Source: PALSA-505 sp036501145
Lineage (GTDB): Bacteria > Actinomycetota > Actinomycetes > Streptosporangiales > Streptosporangiaceae
Reading direction: 5' to 3'
DNA length: 64,000 nt
Assembly (NCBI GenBank): GCA_036501145.1
Contig: DASYAV010000120.1
Span: forward strand, 71,088 to 135,087
The number at the start of each line of letters is the position of its first letter. Within the stretch, counting starts at the first letter, position 1. The notes below the pieces were generated by a model. The model saw only the letters and a list, made by a program, of their open reading frames with translations, was not told the origin of the DNA and made no database searches. Position numbers and translations under genes: made by a program. Below, piece after piece: positions 8,350-16,714 of the stretch.

Positions 8350-9294
8350 ATGGCACAGCGGATCTGCGTGACGGGAGCCAGCGGGCAGGCTGGCCGGGCC
8401 GTGGTCAGCGATCTGGCCGGGCACGGCTATGACGTGGCCGCGACCGACATGGTGGTGAGCAGGGCCGACCGCGAGGCCGGCATGCTGCGTGCCGACCTGA
8501 CCGACTACGGGCAGGCGCTCGAGGCGCTGCACGGCGCGGACGCCGTCGTGCACCTGGCCAACATCCCCGCGCCCGGCCTGGAAACCCCGGCGGTCACGTT
8601 CAACGCGAACATCACCATGAACTTCAACGTCTTCCACGCGGCCGCCGCGCTCGACATGGTCCGGGTGGTGTGGGCGTCCAGCGAGACCACGCTGGGCCTG
8701 CCCTTCGACGAACCGCCCAGGTACGCGCCGGTGGACGAGGAGCACTACCCGGTGCCGACGTCCACGTACGCGCTGTCCAAGGTGGCCAGCGAGACGGTCG
8801 CCGGGCAGATCTCGCAGTGGTCGGGCATCCCGTTCGTCGCGCTGCGCTTCTCCAACATCATGGCGCCGGGCGACTACCAGCGGTTCCCCGGGGTCTGGGC
8901 CGACCCGCACGCGCGCAAGTGGAACCTGTGGGGCTACATCGACGAGCGGGACGTCGCCGCGGCCTGCCGGCTGGCCCTGGAGGCCCCGGAGGACGCCGTC
9001 GAGGGCAGCCCCGCCTTCATCATCGCGGCCGCGGACACCGTCATGGACCGCCCGTCCGCGGAACTGCTGGCCGAGGTCTTCCCGGACGTGCCGGTCCACG
9101 GCGACCTGCCGGAGTTCGGCACGCTGCTGTCCATCGGCCGGGCCCGGCAGGTGCTCGGTTTCGAGCCCGGCCACTCCTGGCGCGACCACGTCGCCGGCGG
9201 GAAGACCTCCGCCGGCGAGAAGAAGCCCGCCAGCGGAAAGAAGCCGGCCAGCGCTAAGAAGCCCGCCAGCCGGAAGAAGCCGGCCAAGGCCTGA
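8350..9294 (+). CDS. NAD-dependent epimerase/dehydratase-family protein with Lys-rich tail
   Basis: 314 residues. Extended SDR fold: nucleotide-binding GASGQAG at 9-15, the Asp of ATDM at the end of the second strand favouring NAD, and the catalytic pair Y140xxxK144. Closest in layout to uronate dehydrogenase or UDP-glucose epimerase-like proteins; the substrate cannot be told. The last 30 residues are unusual: repeated KKPAS units, four in all, giving a histone H1-like basic tail. GGAGG lies about 16 bases upstream of the ATG. Convergent with the P450 gene 12 bases away. Confidence 0.85.
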   Translation: MAQRICVTGASGQAGRAVVSDLAGHGYDVAATDMVVSRADREAGMLRADLTDYGQALEALHGADAVVHLANIPAPGLETPAVTFNANITMNFNVFHAAAALDMVRVVWASSETTLGLPFDEPPRYAPVDEEHYPVPTSTYALSKVASETVAGQISQWSGIPFVALRFSNIMAPGDYQRFPGVWADPHARKWNLWGYIDERDVAAACRLALEAPEDAVEGSPAFIIAAADTVMDRPSAELLAEVFPDVPVHGDLPEFGTLLSIGRARQVLGFEPGHSWRDHVAGGKTSAGEKKPASGKKPASAKKPASRKKPAKA

Positions 9295-9306
9295 CCGCCT
9301 GGCCGG

Positions 9307-10605
9307 TCACGCCACGGCCCGCCCGGCCACCAGACGTGCCGCCCGGGCCGGCCCGGCCGCCACCGGGAGCCGGAGCGGGCCGCGGATCAAGGTGGTCTGG
9401 CGCCGGCGCATGGGCCCGGCCAGCGACAGCCCGGGCATCCGCTCGGCCAGCATGCGCAGCGCGATGGTGGCCTCCAGCCGGGCCAGCGGCTGCCCGAGGC
9501 AGTAGTGGATGCCGCTGGAGAAGGCCAGGTGCTCGGCCGCGGGCTGGCGGTGGATGCCGAACCGGCTGGGTTCGTCGTACACCTCGGGATCCCGGTTCGC
9601 CCCGCCGACGAGCGCCATCACGGTCTGCCCCTTGCGCACCGGCTGGTCCTCGATCCGCATGTCCTCCAGCGCGATCCGCGCGGTGAACTGGACCGGCGGG
9701 TCGAACCGCAGCGTCTCCTCCACCGCGCGGGGCGCCAGCCCCGCTGGGTCCGCGCACAGGTCGCGCCACTGCGCGGGGTGGCTCAGCAGCGCCAGCACGC
9801 TGTTGCCGATCAGGTTGACCGTGGTCTCGAACCCGGCCACCAGCAGCAGCCCGCACACCGGCAGCATCTCCTCCGGCCTGATCTGGTCCTCCCCGGCGGC
9901 GACCAGGCGGCTGATGATGTCGTCGGCCGGTTCCCGGCGGCGCAGCTCGAACAGCTCCTCGAACAGCCGCCGCAGCCGCAGGCCGTTGGCCATCAGCGCC
10001 CTGGCGTGCCGCAGCGACTTGATGCCGTCCAGCGCACTGCCCACGGCCGCGCCGTACCGGGCGAACTCCGCGGAGTCCGCGTCCGGCACGCCGAGCAGAT
10101 CGGTGATGACCGCGATCGGCAGCGGCGCGGCGAACCCCGGCATCAGGTCGAACCGGCCGGCCGAGGCCGCCCGGTCCAGCAGCCCGCCGACCGTGCGCTC
10201 GATCCGGTCCCGGTAGGACGCCACCACCTTCGGGCTGAACGCGGGCAGCGCCAGCCGCCGCAGCCGGGTGTGATCCGGCGGGTTCATCTCCAGGAACGAC
10301 AGGTCGACGCCGTCCGCCGGGCTGGGCGCGCCGCCGTCCTCCGGGCGCACCCCGAGCCGCCGGTTGCGCAGTACCGAGTTGCACACCCGGTGGCTGGCGG
10401 TCACCCAGTTGCCCATCAGGGTCGGCACCAGAGTGCCGCGCCCGCGGATCTGCTCGTAGATCGGATACGGGTCGGTGTGCCCGGCGCGCAGCTGGAGCCG
10501 CGCCATCGGCTCCCGCCGCAGGTATCCGGCGTAGCCGACGACGGCCCGCTCGCGGTACAGCCGGGCGGCGAACCCGATGGCCCGGCCGATGTCGCTCATC
10601 GTCAC
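9307..10605 (-). CDS. Cytochrome P450
   Basis: 432 residues. Soluble bacterial P450: I-helix AGFETT oxygen-activation motif, ExxR as EETLR, and the haem loop FSSGIHYCLG with the axial Cys at about residue 369. Monooxygenase acting with ferredoxin partners that are not encoded nearby, so substrate is unknown. The ATG at 10605 overlaps the stop of the TetR gene as ATGA, so the two form a coupled operon and the regulator probably controls the P450. Confidence 0.93.
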   Translation of the reverse strand: MTMSDIGRAIGFAARLYRERAVVGYAGYLRREPMARLQLRAGHTDPYPIYEQIRGRGTLVPTLMGNWVTASHRVCNSVLRNRRLGVRPEDGGAPSPADGVDLSFLEMNPPDHTRLRRLALPAFSPKVVASYRDRIERTVGGLLDRAASAGRFDLMPGFAAPLPIAVITDLLGVPDADSAEFARYGAAVGSALDGIKSLRHARALMANGLRLRRLFEELFELRRREPADDIISRLVAAGEDQIRPEEMLPVCGLLLVAGFETTVNLIGNSVLALLSHPAQWRDLCADPAGLAPRAVEETLRFDPPVQFTARIALEDMRIEDQPVRKGQTVMALVGGANRDPEVYDEPSRFGIHRQPAAEHLAFSSGIHYCLGQPLARLEATIALRMLAERMPGLSLAGPMRRRQTTLIRGPLRLPVAAGPARAARLVAGRAVA

Positions 10606-11186
10606 TCCTTCGGTGCGGCGCCCACGCCGTGCAGGAACGTGCGCAGGGCAAGGTCAGGGGCGTCCAGCGGGGCCAGCTTGCCCGCCTGGACCGACTCGGC
10701 GGCGGTGTAGATCACCGCATAGAACGTCTGCATCAGCCACCACTCCGGCAGCCCCGCGGCCAGCAGCCCGTGATCCTGCGCCCGCTTGAGCACGGTCACG
10801 CAGCGCTGCTCCGCCGCGATCCAGCGGTTGTCGAGGTCCTTGATGTGGTCGAAAACCGGCGTCCGCCACAAGAACGCGAGCTGCGGCCCGATCGCGATCA
10901 GCGCCCCGGCCAGCGCGCGCAGCCCGCCGTCGCGGTCCCCGGCGCCGCCGGCCGCGTCCACCGCCTGCTCCCACAGGTCGATGGCCCGGTGCCCGACCGC
11001 GCACAGCAGATCCTCGCGGGTGGCGTAGTGCTTGTGCAGCGTCGTCCGGCCGATCCCGGCCGCCGCCGCCACCTCGGCCAGCGACGCCGCCGGGTCGGCG
11101 ACCAGCACCTCGGCCGCCACATCCAGCACCGACGGCCGCCCGCGCCGCCCGGATCCCGCGGCCATCCCCGCATCGCGAACACTCAT
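10602..11186 (-). CDS. TetR-family transcriptional regulator
   Basis: 194 residues. N-terminal helix-turn-helix about residues 15-60 (AAAAGIGRTTLHKHYATREDLL), then an all-helical ligand/dimer domain. The ATG at 11186 is preferred because it directly precedes the HTH region and lies inside a palindromic candidate operator. First gene of a two-gene operon with the P450. Probably a repressor answering to a hydrophobic ligand oxidised by the P450; that link is inferred from the overlap. Confidence 0.88.
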   Translation of the reverse strand: MSVRDAGMAAGSGRRGRPSVLDVAAEVLVADPAASLAEVAAAAGIGRTTLHKHYATREDLLCAVGHRAIDLWEQAVDAAGGAGDRDGGLRALAGALIAIGPQLAFLWRTPVFDHIKDLDNRWIAAEQRCVTVLKRAQDHGLLAAGLPEWWLMQTFYAVIYTAAESVQAGKLAPLDAPDLALRTFLHGVGAAPKE

Positions 11187-11210
11187 GTTCGTGACAGTAC
11201 AACAATGTTC
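11177..11210. promoter_or_regulatory. Candidate TetR operator
   Basis: GAACACTCATGTTC (11177-11190) is a palindrome of GAACA/TGTTC arms spanning the regulator's start codon; a second TGTTC follows at 11206-11210, 20 bases on and so on the same helix face. Likely autoregulatory site between the TetR-P450 operon and the divergent glycosyltransferase. Confidence 0.55.
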
Positions 11211-11273
11211 ACATCCGGGCAACGGTGTGCAGCGCGCGGGATGGGGCGGCCGAGCTACTAGGATCGGCGGGCT

Positions 11274-12398
11274 ATGGGGAACACGCTGGTCGTTACCAAC
11301 GACTTCCCGCCTCGCCGGGGCGGCATCCAGTCGTTCGTGCACGCCCTGGTGACCCGGCTGCCACCGGGCACCGTCACCGTGTACGCGCCGGCCTGGGAAG
11401 GCGCGGCCGAGTTCGACCGCGCGCAGCCGTTCCCGGTGATCCGCCACCCCACCTCGCTGATGCTGCCGGTGCCGGCAGTGCGCGGCCGCGCGGTGGCCGC
11501 GCTGCACGAGCACAGCTGTGACCGGGTGATCTTCGGCGCGGCCGCGCCGCTGGGCCTGCTCGCCCCGGCGCTGCGCCGGGCCGGCGCCCGCCGGCTGATC
11601 GGCATCACGCACGGCCACGAGGCCGGCTGGGCCGCACTGCCCGCCGCCCGCGGCCTGCTCCGCCGGATCGGCGACTCCGTGGACGTGCTGACCTACCTGG
11701 GCGAGTACTTCCGGGTCCGGCTGGCCGGCGCGCTGTCCCCGGCCGCCACGGGCCGGATGCGCCGGCTGGCGCCCGGCGTGGACGTGACCACGTTCCGCCC
11801 CGGCGCGGGCGGCGCCGGCATCCGCGCCCGGCTCGGCCTGGCCGGCCGCCCGGTGGTGGTGTGCGTGTCCCGACTGGTGCCGCGCAAGGGCCAGGACACC
11901 CTGCTGCGGGCCTGGCCGGCCGTGCTGGCCGCGGCCCCGGATGCGGCTTTGCTGGTGGTCGGCTCGGGGCCGTTCAGGCAAAAGCTGGAAAATATGGCTG
12001 AACGGCTGCCGCCTGGAGCAGTGCACTTCACCGGACCGGTCGCGGGAACAGACCTGCCTTCGTACTACGACGCCGGTGATGTGTTCGCCATGCCGTGCCG
12101 CACCCGCAGGGGCGGGCTCGACGTCGAGGGGCTGGGCATCGTGTACCTGGAGGCGTCGGCCACCGGGCTGCCGGTGGTGGGCGGCGACTCCGGCGGGGCG
12201 CCGGATGCGATCAGGGACGGCGAGACCGGGTACGTGGTGCCCGGCCGCAGCCCCGGCGCGGTGGCGGAGCGGATCATCGAGCTGGTCACCGACCCGGCCC
12301 GGGCCAAGGCCATGGGCCAGCAGGGCCTGGACTGGGTGCACCAGGAGTGGCGCTGGGACCTGGTCGCCGCCCGGCTGCAGCGCATCCTGGACGGCTGA
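11274..12398 (+). CDS. GT4 mannosyltransferase, PimB'-like
   Basis: 374 residues, GT-B fold. Family signs: DFPPRRGGIQSFVHAL near the N terminus, SRLVPRKGQDTLLRAWP at the start of the second domain, and an acidic EGLGIVYLEASATGLPVV motif (E(x)7E) for nucleotide-sugar binding. This pattern matches the actinobacterial enzyme that adds the second mannose to phosphatidylinositol monomannoside at the inner membrane face; other GT4 activities cannot be excluded. TAGGAT lies about 10 bases before the ATG with no Shine-Dalgarno, so the leader may be very short. Confidence 0.8.
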   Translation: MGNTLVVTNDFPPRRGGIQSFVHALVTRLPPGTVTVYAPAWEGAAEFDRAQPFPVIRHPTSLMLPVPAVRGRAVAALHEHSCDRVIFGAAAPLGLLAPALRRAGARRLIGITHGHEAGWAALPAARGLLRRIGDSVDVLTYLGEYFRVRLAGALSPAATGRMRRLAPGVDVTTFRPGAGGAGIRARLGLAGRPVVVCVSRLVPRKGQDTLLRAWPAVLAAAPDAALLVVGSGPFRQKLENMAERLPPGAVHFTGPVAGTDLPSYYDAGDVFAMPCRTRRGGLDVEGLGIVYLEASATGLPVVGGDSGGAPDAIRDGETGYVVPGRSPGAVAERIIELVTDPARAKAMGQQGLDWVHQEWRWDLVAARLQRILDG

Positions 12399-12448
12399 CC
12401 GGCGCAGGCGGGCGCGTCGTAGCTGGTGAGCGACGTGTGGGTGACAGG

Positions 12449-13150
12449 ATGTCCGGCGTGGGGACAGCAGAATCCGTGCGGCAGGCCGCTGTGGTGCGCC
12501 GGGGGGGCGCCTGCCGCGTATGGCACGTCATTCTGGCCGCGGTGATCGGCGCGGCCATGGTCACGCAGATCGTGGTGCTCGTACGCAGCGGGACCGATGT
12601 GAACACCGCGCTGGGTGAGCGCGGGGTCGGGGTTGCTGTCCGTCTCGCCCGCCTGGCGAGCTACTTCACCATCGAGAGCAACCTGCTCGTGCTCGCGCTC
12701 GCGGTCAGCCTGATCCTCGCCCCGGCCCGGGACGGCCGGCTGTGGCGGGTGCTGCACGCGGACGCCCTGCTGGGCATCATCATCACCGGCCTGGTCTTCG
12801 CCACCGTGCTGGCCGGGCAGGTGCAGCACCACGGCGTCGGCGCCTGGCTGAACGCCGGGTTCCACTACTTCGCGCCGGCCTGGGCGGTGGTGGGCTGGCT
12901 GCTGTTCGGGCCCCGCCCGCGGCTGGACCGGGCCACGGCCGGCTGGCTGTTCGCCTGGCCGCTGCTGTGGATCGCCTATACCTTCGCGCACGGCGCCGCG
13001 ACAGCCTGGTACCCCTATCCCTTCCTGGACGCGCACACCCACGGGTACGCCGTCGCTTCCCGGAACACCGCGGCGGTGGTGGTCCTCGCGCTGATCATCA
13101 TCGCCATCCTGCGCCCCCTGGACCGTCGCCTGCCCACGCTGGCCCGGTGA
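12449..13150 (+). CDS. Pr6Pr-family membrane protein
   Basis: 233 residues with six or so hydrophobic segments. Recognisable family features are YFTIESNLLVL in an early loop, a central LNAGFHYFAPAWAVVGWLLFGPR and WPLLWIAYTFAHG in a late segment. The function of the family is unknown. Starts 50 bases after the mannosyltransferase gene. In-frame GTG at 12437 is an alternative start. Confidence 0.8.
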   Translation: MSGVGTAESVRQAAVVRRGGACRVWHVILAAVIGAAMVTQIVVLVRSGTDVNTALGERGVGVAVRLARLASYFTIESNLLVLALAVSLILAPARDGRLWRVLHADALLGIIITGLVFATVLAGQVQHHGVGAWLNAGFHYFAPAWAVVGWLLFGPRPRLDRATAGWLFAWPLLWIAYTFAHGAATAWYPYPFLDAHTHGYAVASRNTAAVVVLALIIIAILRPLDRRLPTLAR

Positions 13151-13169
13151 CCACCCCACGGGCTCGGCG

Positions 13170-13736
13170 CTAGCGGATTTCGTATGTTCCGTCCAGCCGG
13201 GCGCGGCCGATGGTGTGGCCAGCGATGGCGGCGATCGCCTCATCGAGGGCGAAGCCGGCCGGCAGGCCTGGGGCCTGGTCGAGGGCGAAGAGCTGGAAGA
13301 CATAGGCGTGGGGTCCGTGTGACCGGATCGGCATGGGTCCGGCCCAGCCGCGGTGGCCGAGCGCGCCTTTCCCGTGCCGGATACCCGGAATCGGGCTGGG
13401 GTTGGCGAGGGCGTTCTCCGGGAGGCCGTGGAGTGCGGGGCTGATGCCCAGGGTGAGCGCATGGGTGGCTGGGTTCCCACGGGGGACGTCTGGGTCTTGC
13501 ACGATGAGCGCAAGCTCGACGGTGCCGGCCGGCGGCCGCGTCCAGTTGAGGGCGGGCGAGATGTTCGCGCCGAACAGCCTGCTGCGGTGCTTTTCCGGTA
13601 TGGGTGCCCCGTGGTCGAAGTCGGGACTGGTCAGGGTGAAGTTCCCGGGTGCCTGCAGATCGGGGCGGGCCCAGGCGAGGGTGTGCTGGCCGGCCCGCCG
13701 GTTGCGCAGTGCGACGCCGAGAGGATTCGCGGGCAT
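13170..13736 (-). CDS. PEBP/YbhB-family protein
   Basis: 188 residues. Phosphatidylethanolamine-binding-protein fold: LTSPDFDHGAPIPEKH, GANISPALNWTRPPAGT, the ligand-pocket segment VQDPDVP and a GPHAYVFQLFALD strand. No signal peptide, so it is cytoplasmic. Bacterial members are of uncertain role, often annotated as Raf-kinase-inhibitor-like. Lies four bases after the isochorismatase-like gene and is probably cotranscribed with it and the MFS gene. Confidence 0.88.
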   Translation of the reverse strand: MPANPLGVALRNRRAGQHTLAWARPDLQAPGNFTLTSPDFDHGAPIPEKHRSRLFGANISPALNWTRPPAGTVELALIVQDPDVPRGNPATHALTLGISPALHGLPENALANPSPIPGIRHGKGALGHRGWAGPMPIRSHGPHAYVFQLFALDQAPGLPAGFALDEAIAAIAGHTIGRARLDGTYEIR

Positions 13737-13740
13737 GACG

Positions 13741-14298
13741 TCAACTCCTCCCGCGGTCGAGGAAGCCGATGATCTCGGCGCTGGTGGCGGTCTCGCCGAG
13801 CCTGGGGAAGACGCGTTCGAGGCTGTGCCGGTGGGCGCCGGGGTCTTGGTCGGTCATCGCGTCCGTGGCGAGTACGACGTGGTAGCCGTGGTCGTGGGCG
13901 GAGCGTGCGGTGGATTCGACGCCTGCGCTGGTGGCGACGCCGGCGAGCATGACCTGGGTCACGCCGAGGTCGCGCAGCAGGGTGTCCAGGCCGGTGTCGT
14001 GGAAGGCGCTGCGGCGCCGCTTGGTGATCAGGTGGTCGCCCGGCTGCGGCCCGAGTTCGTCGATGATGTCCGCCCAGCCCGGGGGCAGCGCGCTGGTGCC
14101 GCCCTGGTAGCTGACTTCGGTGCGGCCGGGAGCGCGGCCGGTGACGTTGACCAGCACGACGGGGAGGTCGTGCTGCCGGAATGCTTTCGCCAGCGCTGCT
14201 GCGCTCGGCACGACGTGCTGGACCGCGCCGGAGACGATCCCCCTCTGCAGGTCGATGACGACGAGGGCGGGTGTGGGGTCGAGAGTGGTCAGCGGCAT
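13741..14298 (-). CDS. Isochorismatase-like hydrolase lacking the catalytic Cys
   Basis: 185 residues with the cysteine-hydrolase fold: catalytic Asp in VVIDLQRG (D16) and Lys in ITKRRRSAF (K93). At the position where the nucleophilic Cys normally sits (xxCVxST), the sequence reads TSAGVEST, with Gly126 in place of Cys. So it may be non-hydrolytic like isochorismatase proper, use another chemistry, or be a binding protein. It lies between a PEBP gene and a drug-efflux-type MFS gene. Confidence 0.85.
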   Translation of the reverse strand: MPLTTLDPTPALVVIDLQRGIVSGAVQHVVPSAAALAKAFRQHDLPVVLVNVTGRAPGRTEVSYQGGTSALPPGWADIIDELGPQPGDHLITKRRRSAFHDTGLDTLLRDLGVTQVMLAGVATSAGVESTARSAHDHGYHVVLATDAMTDQDPGAHRHSLERVFPRLGETATSAEIIGFLDRGRS

Positions 14299-14340
14299 GG
14301 ATTGCGCTCCTTGGGGATATCAGCGATGGAAGGGCAGGGC

Positions 14341-16086
14341 TCAGGACCGGACTTCGGCAGCCGGAGCCACGGCCGCCTCTGTTCCGGCTGGCGGCTTGCT
14401 GCTGCCGCGCATGAGGGAGACGATCGCGGCGATCATGCCGAGGGCCGCGGAGACGGCGAACACGAGGACCAGGCCATCGTGGAAAGGGCTGGAGATGAGT
14501 TCAGGGAAGAACTTGCGCCCGGTGAGCAGGTTCCTGTTCGCCGGTGTCAGCGGCGCCAGCGCCCCGTGCCGCGACAGCAGGTAGTGCATGGGGTTCACGC
14601 CGAGCATGGCCGCGAACAGGGACGAGACCGGTGGGAGGCTGCCGATCTGCGCGGCGACATGGCCGGTGACGCCGTGCGCGGCGAGTCCGTTGCTGAGGGT
14701 GCGCGGCAGGGCGCTGGCCAGGCCCCCGATCATCAGGGAGAAGAACACCCCGATCGACAGTGAGGTGCCGGAGTTCTGGAAGGTGGCCCGCATCCCGGAG
14801 GCGACGCCCCGGTACCTGGCCGGGACACTCGACATGATCGAGGAGGAGTTCGGCGAGCTGTACATCCCGATGCCCACCCCGTTCAGGGCGATCAGCAGGG
14901 CGAACGCCCAGTACGGGAAGTTCACCGGAAGCACCAGCAGGCCGACGAAGCTCATGGCGAACAGGAGCATGCCGCCCGAAGCGAACCAGCGCGCCCCGAA
15001 CCGGTCGGACAGGGCGCCGGACAGCGGGCCCGCGACGAAGAACCCGGCCGTCAGCGGCAGCAGGAAGATGCCCGCCCAGAACGGTGTCTGGCTGTAGTCG
15101 TAATCGTGCAAGGGCAGCCAGATGCCTTGCAGCCAGATGACCAGCACGAACTGCAGGCCGCCCTGCGCGAGGCGGGCGGTGAACCCGGTGAGGGTACCGG
15201 CCGTGAATGCCCTGATCCGCAGCAGGCGCAGCCGGAACAGCGGCTCGGCCACTCTCCGCTCGATGGCCGCGAACACGGCCAGCAGTGCCACGCCGCCGGC
15301 CAGCCCGGCGATCACTGACGGGTTCGACCAGCCCATCGTGTGGCCGTCGTAGGACTGGATCCCGTAGGTGACCGCGACGAGGATCGCGCTCAGGCCGATC
15401 GCGAAAGTGGCGTTGCCCCACCAGTCGATCCGCGCCGGATGCCGCACCCCGTTCTCCCGCAGCCGGAAGTACGCCCACAACGTCCCCGCGATGCCTACCG
15501 GCACGTTCACCCAGAACACCGCGCGCCAGTCCCACGCCGCCAGCAGCCCTCCGGCGGTCAGCCCGATGAACTGCCCGGCGAACACGGCGCCCTGGTTCAC
15601 GCCCAGAGCGAAGCCACGCCGCTCCCGCGGGAAGGCGTCGGTCAGGATCGCGGCCGAGTTCGCCGCGAGCATCGAGCCGCCGAACGCCTGGCCGAAGCGC
15701 CAGCCGATCAGCCACAGCGCCGCGTGCGACCCGGTGAAGGGATCCAGCGACAGCAGGATCGAGGCCACCGTGAACACCACGAAACCCAGGTTGTAGATCC
15801 TGACCCGGCCCAGGATGTCTCCCAGTCGGCCGAGATTCACCACGAACACCGCCTGCACCAGCCGGTAGCCCATGATCATCCACAGCAGGTAGACGATGTT
15901 CGCCGGGGCCAGCGGATCCAGGTGGATGCCCCGGAAGATCGCCGGCAGCGCGATGATCACGATGGAACCGTCCAGGCTCGACATGAACACGGCCATCGTC
16001 GTGTTCGTCAGTGCCACCCACCGGTAGCTGGCCTCCGCGGAGCGTGGCCTCGCCGTTCGCAGTGACCTGCCTGGCTGGTCGCGCAT
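14341..16086 (-). CDS. MFS drug-efflux-type transporter, DHA2 class
   Basis: 581 residues with about 14 hydrophobic helices. After a basic N terminus it shows SSLDGSIVIIALPAI in helix 1, NLGRLGDILGRVRIY as the loop 2-3 motif, and WRAVFWVNVPVGIAG, all typical of the EmrB/QacA subfamily of proton-driven exporters. ATG at 16086. Divergent from the MarR gene across an 82-base region with repeated palindromic sites, the standard arrangement for a MarR-controlled efflux pump. Confidence 0.92.
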   Translation of the reverse strand: MRDQPGRSLRTARPRSAEASYRWVALTNTTMAVFMSSLDGSIVIIALPAIFRGIHLDPLAPANIVYLLWMIMGYRLVQAVFVVNLGRLGDILGRVRIYNLGFVVFTVASILLSLDPFTGSHAALWLIGWRFGQAFGGSMLAANSAAILTDAFPRERRGFALGVNQGAVFAGQFIGLTAGGLLAAWDWRAVFWVNVPVGIAGTLWAYFRLRENGVRHPARIDWWGNATFAIGLSAILVAVTYGIQSYDGHTMGWSNPSVIAGLAGGVALLAVFAAIERRVAEPLFRLRLLRIRAFTAGTLTGFTARLAQGGLQFVLVIWLQGIWLPLHDYDYSQTPFWAGIFLLPLTAGFFVAGPLSGALSDRFGARWFASGGMLLFAMSFVGLLVLPVNFPYWAFALLIALNGVGIGMYSSPNSSSIMSSVPARYRGVASGMRATFQNSGTSLSIGVFFSLMIGGLASALPRTLSNGLAAHGVTGHVAAQIGSLPPVSSLFAAMLGVNPMHYLLSRHGALAPLTPANRNLLTGRKFFPELISSPFHDGLVLVFAVSAALGMIAAIVSLMRGSSKPPAGTEAAVAPAAEVRS

Positions 16087-16128
16087 CACTTCTCCGGCTC
16101 GCCACGTGCCTCGCGACACGGTCAGTGG

Positions 16129-16159
16129 TTAGGTATACAAAAGAATTTATTAGGTATAC
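16129..16159. promoter_or_regulatory. Candidate MarR operator, two direct repeats
   Basis: TTAGGTATAC occurs at 16129-16138 and exactly again at 16150-16159, a 21-base step (two helical turns). Each copy holds the palindrome GTATAC, and the second continues as TTAGGTATACTAA, a near-palindrome. AT-rich and centred between the divergent MFS and MarR genes, so it probably overlaps both promoters. Confidence 0.65.
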
Positions 16160-16168
16160 TAACGACCC

Positions 16169-16678
16169 ATGCAGAAGCATGCAACTGGAGAGCGGCCCGC
16201 CGGGGCCGGAGCCGAAGAGGGCGACCTCGGTGGGCAACTGCGCTCCGCCGTCGGGCGCCTCTACCGCCGCTTCCGCAGCGAGCGCCCCGAAGGCAGCCTC
16301 GGGGACGCGGCACTCGCCGTGCTCACCCGCCTCCACAAGCACGGACCGCAGACCCTCACCAAACTCAGCGAGCACGACCGGGTCTCCCCTGCCTCCATGA
16401 GCCAGACCGTGAACCGCCTCACCTCAGCCGGCTACGCCGTACGCACCCGCGACCCGGGTGACGGCCGCAAGGTACTCTTCAGCGCCACCGCCGCAGGCGA
16501 CGAACTCGCCAGCGCCACCCGGGCGCAGCGCAATGCCTGGCTCGATGAGCAACTGCGCGCTCTCAGCGCCGAAGACCGCGCGGTGATCGCCCGGGCCGCG
16601 GCACTGCTCAGCAGCATCGCCGACTCTGACAACCGTTACGGCGCCAGCGCGCAGCAGGGAAAGCGGCTCCCCCTGTAG
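16169..16678 (+). CDS. MarR-family transcriptional regulator
   Basis: 169 residues. Winged helix about 45-115: LAVLTRLHKHGPQTLTKLSE leads to the recognition helix SPASMSQTVNRLTSAGY, followed by the wing TRDPGDGRKVLFSATAAG with the DxRxxxxxLT-type pattern. Divergent from the DHA2 exporter and very likely its ligand-released repressor. The first 20 residues are low complexity. Confidence 0.9.
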   Translation: MQKHATGERPAGAGAEEGDLGGQLRSAVGRLYRRFRSERPEGSLGDAALAVLTRLHKHGPQTLTKLSEHDRVSPASMSQTVNRLTSAGYAVRTRDPGDGRKVLFSATAAGDELASATRAQRNAWLDEQLRALSAEDRAVIARAAALLSSIADSDNRYGASAQQGKRLPL

Positions 16679-16680
16679 CG

Positions 16681-16698
16681 CCGGCAAAGCGGTGCCGG
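16681..16698. terminator. Weak hairpin between convergent genes
   Basis: CCGGCA-aagcgg-TGCCGG forms a six-base-pair stem just after the MarR stop and before the end of the convergent acyl-CoA synthetase gene. No U tract, so terminator function is only suggested. Confidence 0.3.
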
Positions 16699-16714
16699 TC
16701 ACGCTGGGCAGCGG

